Positions 17,586-25,753 of a stretch of DNA of 64,000 nt are shown piece after piece. The notes below the pieces were generated by a model. That model searched no databases and was not told where the DNA came from. It was given only the letters and a program-made list of their open reading frames with translations. A program made the position numbers and the translations under genes. The first letter of the stretch is position 1, and each line of letters begins with the position of its first letter. Origin of the DNA: Thermogemmatispora tikiterensis (GTDB lineage: Bacteria; Chloroflexota; Ktedonobacteria; Ktedonobacterales; Ktedonobacteraceae). The stretch is from positions 5,648,100 to 5,712,099 of the forward strand of contig NZ_MCIF01000002.1 in assembly GCF_003268475.1 (NCBI RefSeq), read 5' to 3'.

Positions 17586-17605
17586 GCGGAGTTTTTTTTG
17601 GACCC

Positions 17606-17630
17606 ACATACATACATTCTGTATGTATAT
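17606..17630 (+). promoter_or_regulatory. Second TetR operator, upstream of the ABC exporter genes
   Basis: ATACATACA (17608-17616), TTC, TGTATGTAT (17620-17628) is a perfect 9-bp-arm palindrome that shares its half-sites with the tetR operator. A TATAAA-like box follows. It implies that the exporter is controlled by the same regulator. Confidence 0.7.
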
Positions 17631-17654
17631 AAAAGAGAAAGGAAACAGCTGACT

Positions 17655-18680
17655 ATGTCACTGCTCAGCGTCAGCGGCCTCTGGAAGAGCTATCGCTCAC
17701 GGGGCCACAGCATCGAAGCGCTGCGGGGTCTCTCCCTGGACGTCGCGGAAGGGGAGTGCTTTGGTCTGCTTGGGCCAAATGGGGCGGGCAAGACGACCCT
17801 CCTGCGTATTCTGGCCACCTTGCTGCCACCGGACCGTGGGAGCGTTACCATTGCTGGGGCCGACCTGCGGCGCTCTCCGGAGCGCATCCGTCGCATCCTG
17901 GGCTATGTCGGGCAGCAGGGAGGTACTGATATCCTGACGACAGTTTTTCAGGATCTCCTGCTGCAGGCCCATCTCTATGGCTTGAAGGGTCAGGAAGCGC
18001 GGCGGCGCGTCAGCGAGCTATTAGAGCAGTTGGAGCTGAGCGACCTGGCCTCCAGGCCGGTGATCGCTCTCTCGGGCGGTCAGCGTCGGCGTCTCGACCT
18101 GGCGCTCGGCCTCGTCCATCGTCCTCTTTTACTCCTGCTGGATGAGCCGAGCCTTGGCCTGGACCCAGTCAGTCGGCGGCAGCTCTGGGACTGCCTGAGC
18201 GGCCTGCGCGGGCAGGGCACCACCATCCTGCTGACGACCCACTATCTTGACGAAGCTGATCAACTCTGCACGCGCCTGGCCATCATTGATCAGGGGCGCA
18301 TCATCGCCGACGGCAGCCCGGCCCAGCTCAAGCAAGAGAGCGCTGGCGAGACCCTCATCCTCACCCTGGCGCCATCTGGGCTGGCCAGTGCTAGAGAACA
18401 AGCGAGCGCCATTCTGCGTAGCTGCCCATTCGTCCGGGCCATTCGCCAAGAAGAGGGTGGAGAAGAGCTATATCTCTCCGTGGAGCGGGGCGAGAGCGCC
18501 CTACCCACTGTACTGCACCTGCTAGAAGCGGCGGGTCTGACCGTCAGCAGCCTGATCTTGCAGCGGCCCTCATTGGACGATGTCTTTCTTCGCTATACTG
18601 GTCGTTCCCTGAAAAAAGCCGCGGCCACTGCAGTTGTCTCTCCTGCTGGTCCTGCTATGGCCTGGAGGAAAGGAAGGTGA
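17655..18680 (+). CDS. ABC exporter ATP-binding protein, DrrA-like
   Basis: A 341-residue ATPase. Walker A is GPNGAGKTTLL, the signature is LSGGQRRRLDLALGL, Walker B is LLLLDEPSLGLD, and the switch histidine is in TTHYLDEAD. The ~100-residue C-terminal extension with PSLDDVFLRYTG is characteristic of the DrrA/NodI (ABC-2) group, which exports drugs, lipids or polysaccharides. ATG 17655 has AAAGGAAA upstream; the longer frame from 17598 would run through the operator. The stop overlaps the permease region (GTGA), so the two are translationally coupled. Regulation by the upstream TetR protein is likely. Confidence 0.92.
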   Translation: MSLLSVSGLWKSYRSRGHSIEALRGLSLDVAEGECFGLLGPNGAGKTTLLRILATLLPPDRGSVTIAGADLRRSPERIRRILGYVGQQGGTDILTTVFQDLLLQAHLYGLKGQEARRRVSELLEQLELSDLASRPVIALSGGQRRRLDLALGLVHRPLLLLLDEPSLGLDPVSRRQLWDCLSGLRGQGTTILLTTHYLDEADQLCTRLAIIDQGRIIADGSPAQLKQESAGETLILTLAPSGLASAREQASAILRSCPFVRAIRQEEGGEELYLSVERGESALPTVLHLLEAAGLTVSSLILQRPSLDDVFLRYTGRSLKKAAATAVVSPAGPAMAWRKGR

Positions 18681-18685
18681 GAGCT

Positions 18686-19447
18686 ATGTCTCTCTTCGCC
18701 GCCATCTGGCATCTCTGGCTGCGCCATGCCCGCCAGACCTGGCGCAACCCTGTTTGGGTGATCTTTGGTCTCTTTCAGCCGCTCTGCTATCTGCTCCTCT
18801 TCGCCCCATTGTTGCAAGGCCTCAGCCGCGTCCCGGCTTTTCCGCCGGGAGGGGCCATGACCGTCTACACGCCTGGCCTTCTGGTCATGATGGCTATCTT
18901 TGGAGCGGGCTACGTCGGCTTTGGTCTCGTTGTCGAACTCCAGAGGGGCTTTGTTGAGCGCCTGCTTGTGGCGCCCATCCCGCGGGCGGCCTTTCCGCTG
19001 AGCCGTATCCTGCTGGACATTGTAACCCTGCTTATGCAAGCGCTTCTGATCTGCCTCATTGCCCTGCCACTGGGCCTGCGGCCCTCGCTGGTGGGTTTAC
19101 TGCTAACCTTGCTGCTGCTGGTCCTAGTGGGTGCGGGCCTGGCGGCTTGCTCCTACGCCCTGGCCTACCTGTTGCGCAATGCGGAAACCCTCTCATCCCT
19201 GCTCAACATGGTCAGTGTCCCGCTCATCCTGCTCTCGGGCATCACACTACCCCTGACTCTGGCTCCGCCTCTCTTGCGGGACGTGGCTGCCTGCAATCCC
19301 CTGGCCTACGTTGTAGAAGGGGCGCGGGCCTTGTTTCTGGGCAGACTGGAGGCTGTAGCCGTCTGGCAGGGCTTTCTCTGCGCCAGCCTGCTCGCGCTGC
19401 TGGCTCTGGTCTGGTGCCTGCGCTCCTTCAAGCGGGCGGTCGTCTAA
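18686..19447 (+). CDS. ABC-2 type permease, DrrB-like
   Basis: A permease of about 253 residues with six predicted membrane helices and the ABC-2 family pattern: an N-terminal amphipathic stretch (LFAAIWHLWLRHARQTWRNP), a hydrophobic core and a late NPLAYVVEGARALFLG motif. It partners the adjacent ATPase as an exporter. GTG 18677 overlaps the ATPase stop; ATG 18686 with AGGAAGG 8 nt upstream is preferred. It ends 51 nt from a convergent gene. The substrate is unknown; TetR/AcrR-type control suggests a toxic or hydrophobic compound. Confidence 0.9.
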   Translation: MSLFAAIWHLWLRHARQTWRNPVWVIFGLFQPLCYLLLFAPLLQGLSRVPAFPPGGAMTVYTPGLLVMMAIFGAGYVGFGLVVELQRGFVERLLVAPIPRAAFPLSRILLDIVTLLMQALLICLIALPLGLRPSLVGLLLTLLLLVLVGAGLAACSYALAYLLRNAETLSSLLNMVSVPLILLSGITLPLTLAPPLLRDVAACNPLAYVVEGARALFLGRLEAVAVWQGFLCASLLALLALVWCLRSFKRAVV

Positions 19448-19498
19448 ACAGAGCTGAGCCAGCGACCAATCTGCCGACTCGCTCAACCTGCGGCGGCC

Positions 19499-20155
19499 TC
19501 AGTCCGTCCCCGGTCTGGGGGCAGGCAAAGCAAAGACCTGGTCGCCGCAGGCGATGGCCACCGCCTCCTCTGCAGGGCAGGTGGCATAAAAGCCGCGCTG
19601 ACCACGATCCAGAAACTGCAAAGCTGCCTTTAGCTCAAGAGGAGAGGCGAAGAGAGCCTCTGGACCCAGGGCAAAGCGCGTAAACTCCAGGCAGGGTGTT
19701 GCCACACGGAGCCGGATCAGCCCGACCGGCTGCGCTCCGGTGGACCCCATAATCAGCAGCCCATGCGTTAGCTGTTCCAGGCGCAGCGCTTGCTCAGTAG
19801 CGATCAAAATATTCTCGCCTGCGCAGCCATCCGTCAGATGCTCCCCGAAGCGGGCGCGCATCGCCTGGTAGTGGGCCGTAAAGCCCAGCGACACGCCATT
19901 CTTACCGCCACGGTTGCGTGAGCCTGGATAGTTCTGATGATGAACGTCGAGCAGGCGGCTACCATCTGGCAGCAGAGCGAAAACGCCGTGCGCAGATAGC
20001 CAGAGCTGGGCCACCGAGCGCAGCGGAGCCGGATCGTAGCGCAGCCCTTCCTCATCCCCGGCCACCTTCAGTGGGGCCGTCTGTACCTGGAGGCGCACAA
20101 TAGGGCCAAGCGGCACCAGCGCGCCGGCCTTCTCTCCTCTGAACTGGATGGACAT
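19499..20155 (-). CDS. MOSC-like domain protein
   Basis: A 218-residue protein. The middle part reads like a MOSC (molybdenum cofactor sulfurase C-terminal) fold: RNRGGKNGVSLGFTAHY followed by GCAGENILIATE, which parallels the conserved G-x-x-GEN of MOSC proteins. MOSC domains carry sulfur for metal centres. The usual conserved cysteine would be that in DGCAGEN or TPCLEF, but I cannot fix it. ATG 20155 is chosen because AAGGAGG sits 8 nt upstream; an in-frame GTG at 20164 lies inside that Shine-Dalgarno. It is convergent with the ABC permease. The family assignment is tentative. Confidence 0.55.
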   Translation of the reverse strand: MSIQFRGEKAGALVPLGPIVRLQVQTAPLKVAGDEEGLRYDPAPLRSVAQLWLSAHGVFALLPDGSRLLDVHHQNYPGSRNRGGKNGVSLGFTAHYQAMRARFGEHLTDGCAGENILIATEQALRLEQLTHGLLIMGSTGAQPVGLIRLRVATPCLEFTRFALGPEALFASPLELKAALQFLDRGQRGFYATCPAEEAVAIACGDQVFALPAPRPGTD

Positions 20156-20189
20156 CGGTCCCACCTCCTTAAATGTCTGACGCTAACAA

Positions 20190-20234
20190 AGCGACAGGAC
20201 GATCCCGCGTCCTCGTGGGTATCGTCCTGTCGCT
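20190..20234 (-). terminator. 14-bp perfect hairpin after the dCache receptor gene
   Basis: Arms at 20190-20203 (AGCGACAGGACGAT) and 20221-20234 with a 17-nt loop. It begins 54 nt after the minus-strand dCache gene stop. There is no T-tract. Confidence 0.6.
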
Positions 20235-20287
20235 GCTCTCTCGTTGAGCTATTCCACTGCGAGCAAAAGGTCCAGGTAACACTGAGG

Positions 20288-21805
20288 CTAGCGGCCAACC
20301 ACGCGGCGGAGCTGGCGTACCACCTGCTCCAGCTGTTCGGCGGCGTTCGTCGCCGAAGTCGCGCCTGCCGCGAGCTGCTCGCTCACCTGGGTGGTCACCT
20401 TAATGGCCGTCGCCAGTTTCTGATTACTTGTCTCCTGGTACTGGATGGCCTGTTCGATGTAGCGCGCCGTATTGGCCATCTCCTGCAAAGCTCGCTGGGC
20501 CGTGCGTGCGTCAAGCTGGGGCCAGCGCTGGAGCAGCTCCGTCACCATTGAGGTCAGCTGGCGAGCGGCCACATTACTGGCATCGGTATAATACTGTACC
20601 GACTGCAGACCCACCTGGGCGGAATCGATCACCCACTGCTGTTCGCTAGACGAGCTCTGCTGCTTGGCCGCCAGCGTCTGCAGCGACTCGCTGCTGCGGC
20701 GCAGGTGGTCAACCGAACGCAGTATCGGCTGCGTGATGCGCTGACCGAGCCAGAGGCCGACAAAGGAGGCCAGCAAGAGCATGGCTGCTGCGATGACAAT
20801 GGTGCTCACCATCTGGTTATTCACCACCGCCGTCACTGTGCTGACCGGGCTGAGCACGTAGTAAGTCCAGGGAACGACTGTCATCTTGTGCCGCAAGATC
20901 TCGTACGGCTCATTCTCGCTGGCCGGGGTGGCCTGGAAGGACGAAGATGTCTGGCTGCTATGCAGCGAGTCAGCGAGCGTGTTGTCGGCCAGCAGTGGCA
21001 GGCTATCCTGATTGCCCTGCAGGCCATAGAGGCCCTCGGTCTTAACATCCTGCATTTCCTGAATCGAGAGAGGGGCCACCGCCTTGAAGCGACGTGCGGG
21101 ATTGGGGTCGGCGATACGCACCCCACGCTCGTCAAGCAGGAAGGCATAGCTGCCCGGCCCATTGGCGCCGGTCTCGCTGTTGACCGTGTCCCAGATGAAA
21201 TCGATATTCAGCGAGGCACGCAGGAAGCCGATCACATGTTTTTGATAGGTGATGGGAGCATAAATATCGACCGAAGCCTTATTGTGGGCGCTGTCGTAGT
21301 AGACGCCGGAGATAAAGAGCTGGTTGGCGTCGACGCGCCGCAGGTAGGGGAGGGGTACGAGAGACTGGCCCCGGTTCTGGGGGTGGACGTTCGTCGGCCA
21401 GTACTGTACCAGGTGCCCCTGAGCATTAAAGAGGCACCAGAGTGAATAGCGATTATCGCGGTTTATTCCTGCCTGTAGAGCGTAAAGTGAGTGAACGCTG
21501 AAGTTTGGATCTTCGCGCTCAGCAGGGGGAGCGAGTAGGAACTGGATCACTGAGGGGACCTGGACGAGGGTCTCGGCGTCAAGCAGGCGTTCATTCAGGT
21601 AGTTACTGATCAACTGCACGCGCTCGCTGGAGTCGGTATCCAGAGAGGTGCGGGCCTGGGTAGTCAGCGCTGGGAGAGAGATGAACTGGCTGACGACGAT
21701 AGTGATGAGCAGCGGAACGATAGCGACAAAAACCAGGAGCAAAGAGACGCGCGCGGTCAGGGAGAGACCCCGCCGGCGATATGAAGATATCGCTTGATCA
21801 CGCAT
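20288..21805 (-). CDS. dCache-HAMP membrane receptor without a recognisable output domain
   Basis: A 505-residue membrane protein. The first helix is about 17-38 (VSLLLVFVAIVPLLIT); the extracytoplasmic part (about 45-320) looks like a double Cache sensor (YSLWCLFNAQGHLVQYWP, then VDIYAPITY and a second lobe with PWTYYVLSP). A second helix follows (about 330-352) and then HAMP (LGQRITQPILRSVDHLRR). The remaining ~130 residues are helical and glutamine/serine/alanine-rich, resembling the adaptation helices of chemoreceptors, but the conserved CheA-binding hairpin tip, kinase or cyclase domains are absent. The partner is unknown. The Shine-Dalgarno is weak. Confidence 0.78.
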   Translation of the reverse strand: MRDQAISSYRRRGLSLTARVSLLLVFVAIVPLLITIVVSQFISLPALTTQARTSLDTDSSERVQLISNYLNERLLDAETLVQVPSVIQFLLAPPAEREDPNFSVHSLYALQAGINRDNRYSLWCLFNAQGHLVQYWPTNVHPQNRGQSLVPLPYLRRVDANQLFISGVYYDSAHNKASVDIYAPITYQKHVIGFLRASLNIDFIWDTVNSETGANGPGSYAFLLDERGVRIADPNPARRFKAVAPLSIQEMQDVKTEGLYGLQGNQDSLPLLADNTLADSLHSSQTSSSFQATPASENEPYEILRHKMTVVPWTYYVLSPVSTVTAVVNNQMVSTIVIAAAMLLLASFVGLWLGQRITQPILRSVDHLRRSSESLQTLAAKQQSSSSEQQWVIDSAQVGLQSVQYYTDASNVAARQLTSMVTELLQRWPQLDARTAQRALQEMANTARYIEQAIQYQETSNQKLATAIKVTTQVSEQLAAGATSATNAAEQLEQVVRQLRRVVGR

Positions 21806-22111
21806 GGGAGAAAACCCGTCCTTTGGTATCCAGGGGGCGGCCAGCGGCGCCCCGGTCTACTGGCACTGACATACTAATGCTGGCACCGTCCTACTGGATG
21901 AAGTGGCCTGGCCTGCTGCGGACTCGACCGCCGGTCCTGGCGGGGGCGAGTATTACACAAGACCTCCGGCCTGGCTACTGGCAGGGTATTGGGTAGCTGC
22001 CAGGCTGGGCCAGAGGGCGGCCAGGGTTAGCGCTCGACGAGCGCCACATCCTCTCTATTGCCTGATAAAAACCTATTTTTTATTAATAGGTAGTCATCCT
22101 TGAATGAATTA
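21806..22111. other. Intergenic region between two minus-strand genes
   Basis: No gene supported. It contains the intrinsic terminator of the DUF4388 gene (22071-22091) and presumably the promoter of the dCache gene. Confidence 0.5.
22071..22091 (-). terminator. Intrinsic terminator of the DUF4388 gene
   Basis: Perfect 7-bp stem ACCTATT/AATAGGT with a 7-nt AT loop. Read on the minus strand it is followed by TTTTTATC. It is one of the few classical T-tract terminators in this window. Confidence 0.7.
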
Positions 22112-22828
22112 CTACGAAGAAGGGGCCACGAAGCCGGCGTGCTCTAGATCGGAGAGCAGGCGCAGGACTTCTTCCTCACTGCGGCCCATCAGGCGGGCCA
22201 GCTCGGCTGGTGTGCGGGTACCATCGATCAGCAGATAGAGCCGGCGATGGGCGCGAGAGAAGCCGAGCTGTTCCAGGCGCTGCAAAGCGTCGTCGTAGAG
22301 CGGCACACGGCTTGGGGTGCGGGAGAAAGTCCCGCTGCCGGGCAGGGGCACCCTCCTGTCCGGTCCAGGCCCAGTCTGGCGCGGAGGCAGCGGTGGGGTG
22401 ATCCGTGGGCCCGTATCTGGGCCTGTGCCCGACCCTGGAAAGGAGAGCGAGCCAAGTGGGCCCGAGGGAGAGGGTGCGGGCGTCCGGCGCAAGCGCGGAT
22501 CGGTTCCCTGGCGCTGCGGGAGAGCCGGCAGTGAGCCGGGAGTAGCGTGCCCATCGAGCAAAGGCGGTAGTGGGGATGAGGGAGGGCTGAAAGGTACGAA
22601 AGCAAAACGGCAAGGACCCCAGAGCTTCAAGCGTCTGAGGGCTTCTGCGCCGCTATGTGGCCCGAGCCGTGCCTGCACAGGCTGTCCATTCACAAAAGTG
22701 ATGGCACCCTCTTCCAATGCTGTACCTTCCCCACGCTCGACCGTCAGCAGGCCCGTCTTGCGTCCTAACTGAACGACCTCGATCACGTCGGCGAGCCGAT
22801 TAGTGACTGTCTGTCGTTGCTGTGGCAT
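22112..22828 (-). CDS. DUF4388 (PATAN-like) protein with C-terminal helical domain
   Basis: A 238-residue protein. Residues 5-80 match the DUF4388/PATAN pattern: RLADVIEVVQLGRKTGLLTV, EEGAITFVNGQPVQA and ALRRLKLWGPCRFAFVPF, found in bacterial signalling and motility regulators. A long proline/glycine/serine-rich linker (about 85-175) follows, then a compact C-terminal segment with DGTRTPAELARLMGRSEEEVLRLLSDLEHAGFV, which looks like a small winged-helix-like module. Such proteins connect two-component or GTPase systems, but the partner here is unknown. The frame is open to 22933; ATG 22828 opens right before the domain. Confidence 0.75.
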   Translation of the reverse strand: MPQQRQTVTNRLADVIEVVQLGRKTGLLTVERGEGTALEEGAITFVNGQPVQARLGPHSGAEALRRLKLWGPCRFAFVPFSPPSSPLPPLLDGHATPGSLPALPQRQGTDPRLRRTPAPSPSGPLGSLSFPGSGTGPDTGPRITPPLPPRQTGPGPDRRVPLPGSGTFSRTPSRVPLYDDALQRLEQLGFSRAHRRLYLLIDGTRTPAELARLMGRSEEEVLRLLSDLEHAGFVAPSS

Positions 22829-22933
22829 GGGTGCCTCGCTCTGCCCGATGATGTCCGCTCTCCGCTCCCCATTGAGACGAATGTCGGCAGCAACCGTCAA
22901 TCTATGATAGCATAGACGGGGTAAATGTACCAT

Positions 22934-23320
22934 CCCTAGCGTATCTTCTGGGATATCTTTCTTAGCACGTCAGGGGCTGTTTCTGTTCCAGGTGCCTGCT
23001 GTGATAAAATCTGCATGGTTGGTATTTCGGGAGAGGCCTGGTCGATCTTAAGTATGCTGGATCGCTGTAGGGAAGCAGAAGGAACGTAGGGGGGCGGAGT
23101 AGCGTCCGGTTCCAGGTGGAGCGGGCCGCCAGGAAGTGTGGAGAGGTACCTGCCTGCGCCAGGCCAGGACAGGCGGGCAGGAGTGGACACCTCGGGCTTG
23201 CCAGCCGTCGCGGCTGATGCTATACTGCAAGAGCGTTTGCTCGCAGCCGGTCAGGTCCCGTAGCTGGCTGAGGCTGGCAAGCGCTCACTATGGCCTGTAC
23301 CCAGAGAGGAGCGTCTGCTT
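22934..23320. other. Intergenic region with the sigma-factor promoter
   Basis: No convincing gene (an 84-codon minus-strand frame was judged spurious). A strong promoter lies at 23198-23226. Confidence 0.5.
23198..23226 (+). promoter_or_regulatory. Predicted sigma-A promoter of the ECF-like sigma gene
   Basis: TTGCCA at 23198-23203 and TATACT at 23221-23226, spacer 17 nt. The leader to the start codon is about 90 nt. Confidence 0.6.
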
Positions 23321-24106
23321 ATGGAGTCTCGCGGCTCATCTTCTCATGGCGAGACCGGGCCGCAGCCGGAGGTCGCAAGCGGCGCCACGGCCCGGCCAGA
23401 GATGGATGAGCGCCTGTTACCCTTGGCGCAGTGGTCGGTTTCCGCTCTGGCGCGGGCCTGTGCCGAGGAGACGAGCCGCTTTCTGAAGCAGGATCGTGCG
23501 GACGAGCGCTACTGTCTGGAGCTGTTCCGGCGGGCTTTGCTGCTGCGCGATGAGGAGGCCTGGGCTTGCCTCTATCAGCAGTATGCCCCCCTGGTCTTGA
23601 GTTGGGTACATCAGCATCCGGCGGCCTCCCCGGTGTTGGAACATGATGGGGGCCAGTCGGTAGTGAACCTGGTCTTCGCGAAGTTTGCCCAGGCGCTCAC
23701 TCCGGGCCGGGTCCAGCAGTTCGATTCCCTGGCTGCGCTCTTGAAGTATCTGAAGATGTGCGTGCACAGCGTGGTAACCGATGAGAGGCGTGTGCAGCAG
23801 CTTCAGCAGCTTGAGCAGACGCTAGAGGCTCTGGAGCATGAGCCGGCGGTCGCCGATCCCGCCGAGGAGGTGGTGGCTCAGCTCTCGGCTCAGGATCTCT
23901 GGCAGGCGATCCTGGAAGAGCTGCATAGCGAAGAGGAACGCATGCTGATCTATCTGGCCTATGTTCAGGGATTGAAGCCCTCAGAGATCTGCCTGCGCTT
24001 TCAGCATCTCTTCCCGTCGGTGAACGATGTCTATCGCCTGAAGCGCAATATGCTCGATCGCCTGCGACGCAATCGCCGTTTGCAGGCGCTCATGAAGGGC
24101 TGCTAG
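23321..24106 (+). CDS. ECF-like RNA polymerase sigma factor
   Basis: A 261-residue sigma-70-type factor. Region 2 is recognisable at about 65-155 (ALLLRDEEAWACLYQQYAPLVLSWV, then LVFAKFAQAL and LLKYLKMCVHSVVTDERR, the -10-binding helix). Region 4 is at about 190-255 (AQDLWQAILEELHSEEERMLIYLAYVQGLKPSEICLRF and VNDVYRLKRNMLDRLRRN). There is no region 1.2 or 3, as in extracytoplasmic-function factors, but the linker and N-terminus are longer than usual. The next gene encodes a zinc-finger anti-sigma and the one after it a TPR-CHAT protein, which points to a three-part regulatory unit. Confidence 0.85.
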   Translation: MESRGSSSHGETGPQPEVASGATARPEMDERLLPLAQWSVSALARACAEETSRFLKQDRADERYCLELFRRALLLRDEEAWACLYQQYAPLVLSWVHQHPAASPVLEHDGGQSVVNLVFAKFAQALTPGRVQQFDSLAALLKYLKMCVHSVVTDERRVQQLQQLEQTLEALEHEPAVADPAEEVVAQLSAQDLWQAILEELHSEEERMLIYLAYVQGLKPSEICLRFQHLFPSVNDVYRLKRNMLDRLRRNRRLQALMKGC

Positions 24107-24539
24107 AGTGAGCACTTATCGCTCAGATCCCTTTCGCTCCCCTCTGGCCGGTCAGAGGCGGGTTTCATTCACAGCCTGTGAAGGCTGGCGGGGGGCGCAG
24201 AGATGTTCACGTAGTGAGATGCTTCCCCGCCTGGCTCTTGCAGGCGGCTGTCAAAGGCGTTAAAATCCCAGGAGTGGCCGTTTATTGGTGGTGAGGTCAG
24301 GAAAGCAGACAGGTAGGCAGACGGCTTACCTCTCGACCCGACTCCTGAAGCTGGTCGGGTCTGCGCTGGTTGCTCAAATCAGACGCAAGAAGGAAGAAGA
24401 AAGAAGGCAGATAGCTGCTGCGGTCTCGCTGGTCCGGTGAGCTGAGGGCCTGGGTGGAGGTCTGGAGCTGTGGGTGAGTAAGGCTGTAGATGACGCCGCT
24501 GCCAGCCATTCTTATCCAGTTCAGTCAGAGGAAACGCTC
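24107..24539. other. Gap between sigma and anti-sigma genes with its own promoter
   Basis: No gene supported. A small hairpin CCTCTG-GCCGGT-CAGAGG (24141-24158) may end the sigma transcript. A promoter for the anti-sigma gene follows at 24238-24266, so the two need not be transcribed together. Confidence 0.5.
24238..24266 (+). promoter_or_regulatory. Predicted sigma-A promoter of the anti-sigma gene
   Basis: TTGCAG at 24238-24243 and TAAAAT at 24261-24266, spacer 17 nt. Confidence 0.5.
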
Positions 24540-25478
24540 ATGGAATGTCGTCAACGGGGCGCTATCAGCGACGAAGAGATGCTTGCCTATCTGGCCGGCG
24601 AGGAGGTGCGACCAGCTGTGCTGGAGCACCTGGCTACTTGCCCCGCCTGTGCAACCCGGGTGGAGAGCTATCGCCGCCTTGAGTTAACTTTGCTCCAATC
24701 CCTCTATCGTTGGGACTGCCCCCCGGCTCAGGTGCTTGGTGAGTATTATCTCGGTCTGCTCAACAAGGAGGTCGCTGTGGCGGTGCGTTTCCATCTGGCC
24801 ACTTGCCAGCATTGTGCGGCGGAGTTGGCGGTCCTCTCCCACTTTCTCGCCTCGGAGACGCGACTGGCGGAAGCTTCCCCACTCTCTGAGTTGGACCTTG
24901 CTGAGTTGGAGCTGGCGGCCTCGCTGGCCCTTGAGCAGGAGGAAGAGGCTCCGGCAGAGGCCGAAATGGGCGAGATGCTGCCCTGGCCCTCTTCGTGGCC
25001 CCTGGATGATGGCCCTCCTTCCCAGACCCATCCCCTGGCGTCGGCCCGGACGGGCCGTCCGTCGCTGGGCGAGCAGATGGCTGCCAGCGCCCGCCGGATT
25101 GTGGCCACGTTGCTCGCTCCCCAGCCACGCCTGGCCTACCAGCGTGATCTGACCCCATCAGAACAGGCTGAGGCGCTCTGGCCACGTCGCTATAGCGCCG
25201 AGGATTTTAGCATTTCACTCCATGTAGAACATGGTTCCTCGCGTCAGGATGGCCTGGAGTTGATCGGCTTTGTGACGCGCAAGGGAACAGCTCTGGAGGC
25301 CCTTCAGGGAACGCCGGTGCGCCTGACTGCCGCCTCGGGGACCGTGCGCTCTGGTCGCATCGATGAGCTGGGCAATTTCCTCTTCTCCGCTCTGGCCCCG
25401 GAAACCTATACCCTCGAATTGCAGTTCCCTGAAGGCACTGTGGTCATTGAGTCGCTGCAGCTCGCTCTCCCAGAGTAG
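24540..25478 (+). CDS. Zinc-finger anti-sigma-like protein with a C-terminal beta domain
   Basis: A 312-residue protein. It carries two anti-sigma zinc-finger motifs of the H-x3-C-x2-C type, HLATCPACA (about 30-38) and HLATCQHCA (about 82-90), so it may hold two ZAS-like units. There is no transmembrane helix, which suggests a soluble cytoplasmic anti-sigma. A variable acidic linker follows, then a C-terminal beta-sandwich (about 225-312) with GTPVRLTAASG, DELGNFLFSALAPETYTLEL, typical of carboxypeptidase-regulatory-like folds. ATG 24540 is preferred (AGAGGAAA upstream) over GTG 24474. It lies between the sigma gene and the CHAT gene. Confidence 0.82.
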   Translation: MECRQRGAISDEEMLAYLAGEEVRPAVLEHLATCPACATRVESYRRLELTLLQSLYRWDCPPAQVLGEYYLGLLNKEVAVAVRFHLATCQHCAAELAVLSHFLASETRLAEASPLSELDLAELELAASLALEQEEEAPAEAEMGEMLPWPSSWPLDDGPPSQTHPLASARTGRPSLGEQMAASARRIVATLLAPQPRLAYQRDLTPSEQAEALWPRRYSAEDFSISLHVEHGSSRQDGLELIGFVTRKGTALEALQGTPVRLTAASGTVRSGRIDELGNFLFSALAPETYTLELQFPEGTVVIESLQLALPE

Positions 25479-25577
25479 CGCATTCACGCTCTCTCTGCGC
25501 CGCTCGCTTCTACCGGCCTTTGCTCAGCGACCTCTCTCTCTGCCTCCCCCGGCTGGCATTGCGTGATTTTTTGGCCA

Positions 25578-25591
25578 TCCAAACGTTTGGA
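25578..25591. promoter_or_regulatory. 14-bp palindrome upstream of the CHAT gene
   Basis: TCCAAACGTTTGGA is a perfect palindrome centred on CG, the style of LacI-family operators, about 165 nt before the CHAT start. No regulator gene lies beside it. Confidence 0.4.
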
Positions 25592-25753
25592 ATCTGGCTG
25601 AGGGAGAGAAAGAAGGGGGCAACAATGGCTCGCTGTCAGGTTTTTTCTCTCCATCCTTTCTGGGTTTCTTTTTGGCTTCTTCTTTGGCGTTGTCTGTATC
25701 ATTGTGGGTCTTGGTGATTGGGATCGGCCTGGTCCAGGAATGGAACGTTCTGT

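Noticed and set aside
22936..23190. 84-codon minus-strand frame before the sigma gene
   Set aside because: Proline-rich random-looking composition, no Shine-Dalgarno, and it lies next to a plus-strand promoter.
24141..24158. Hairpin after the sigma gene as a firm terminator
   Set aside because: Only 6 bp with no T-tract; kept only as a remark in the gap entry.
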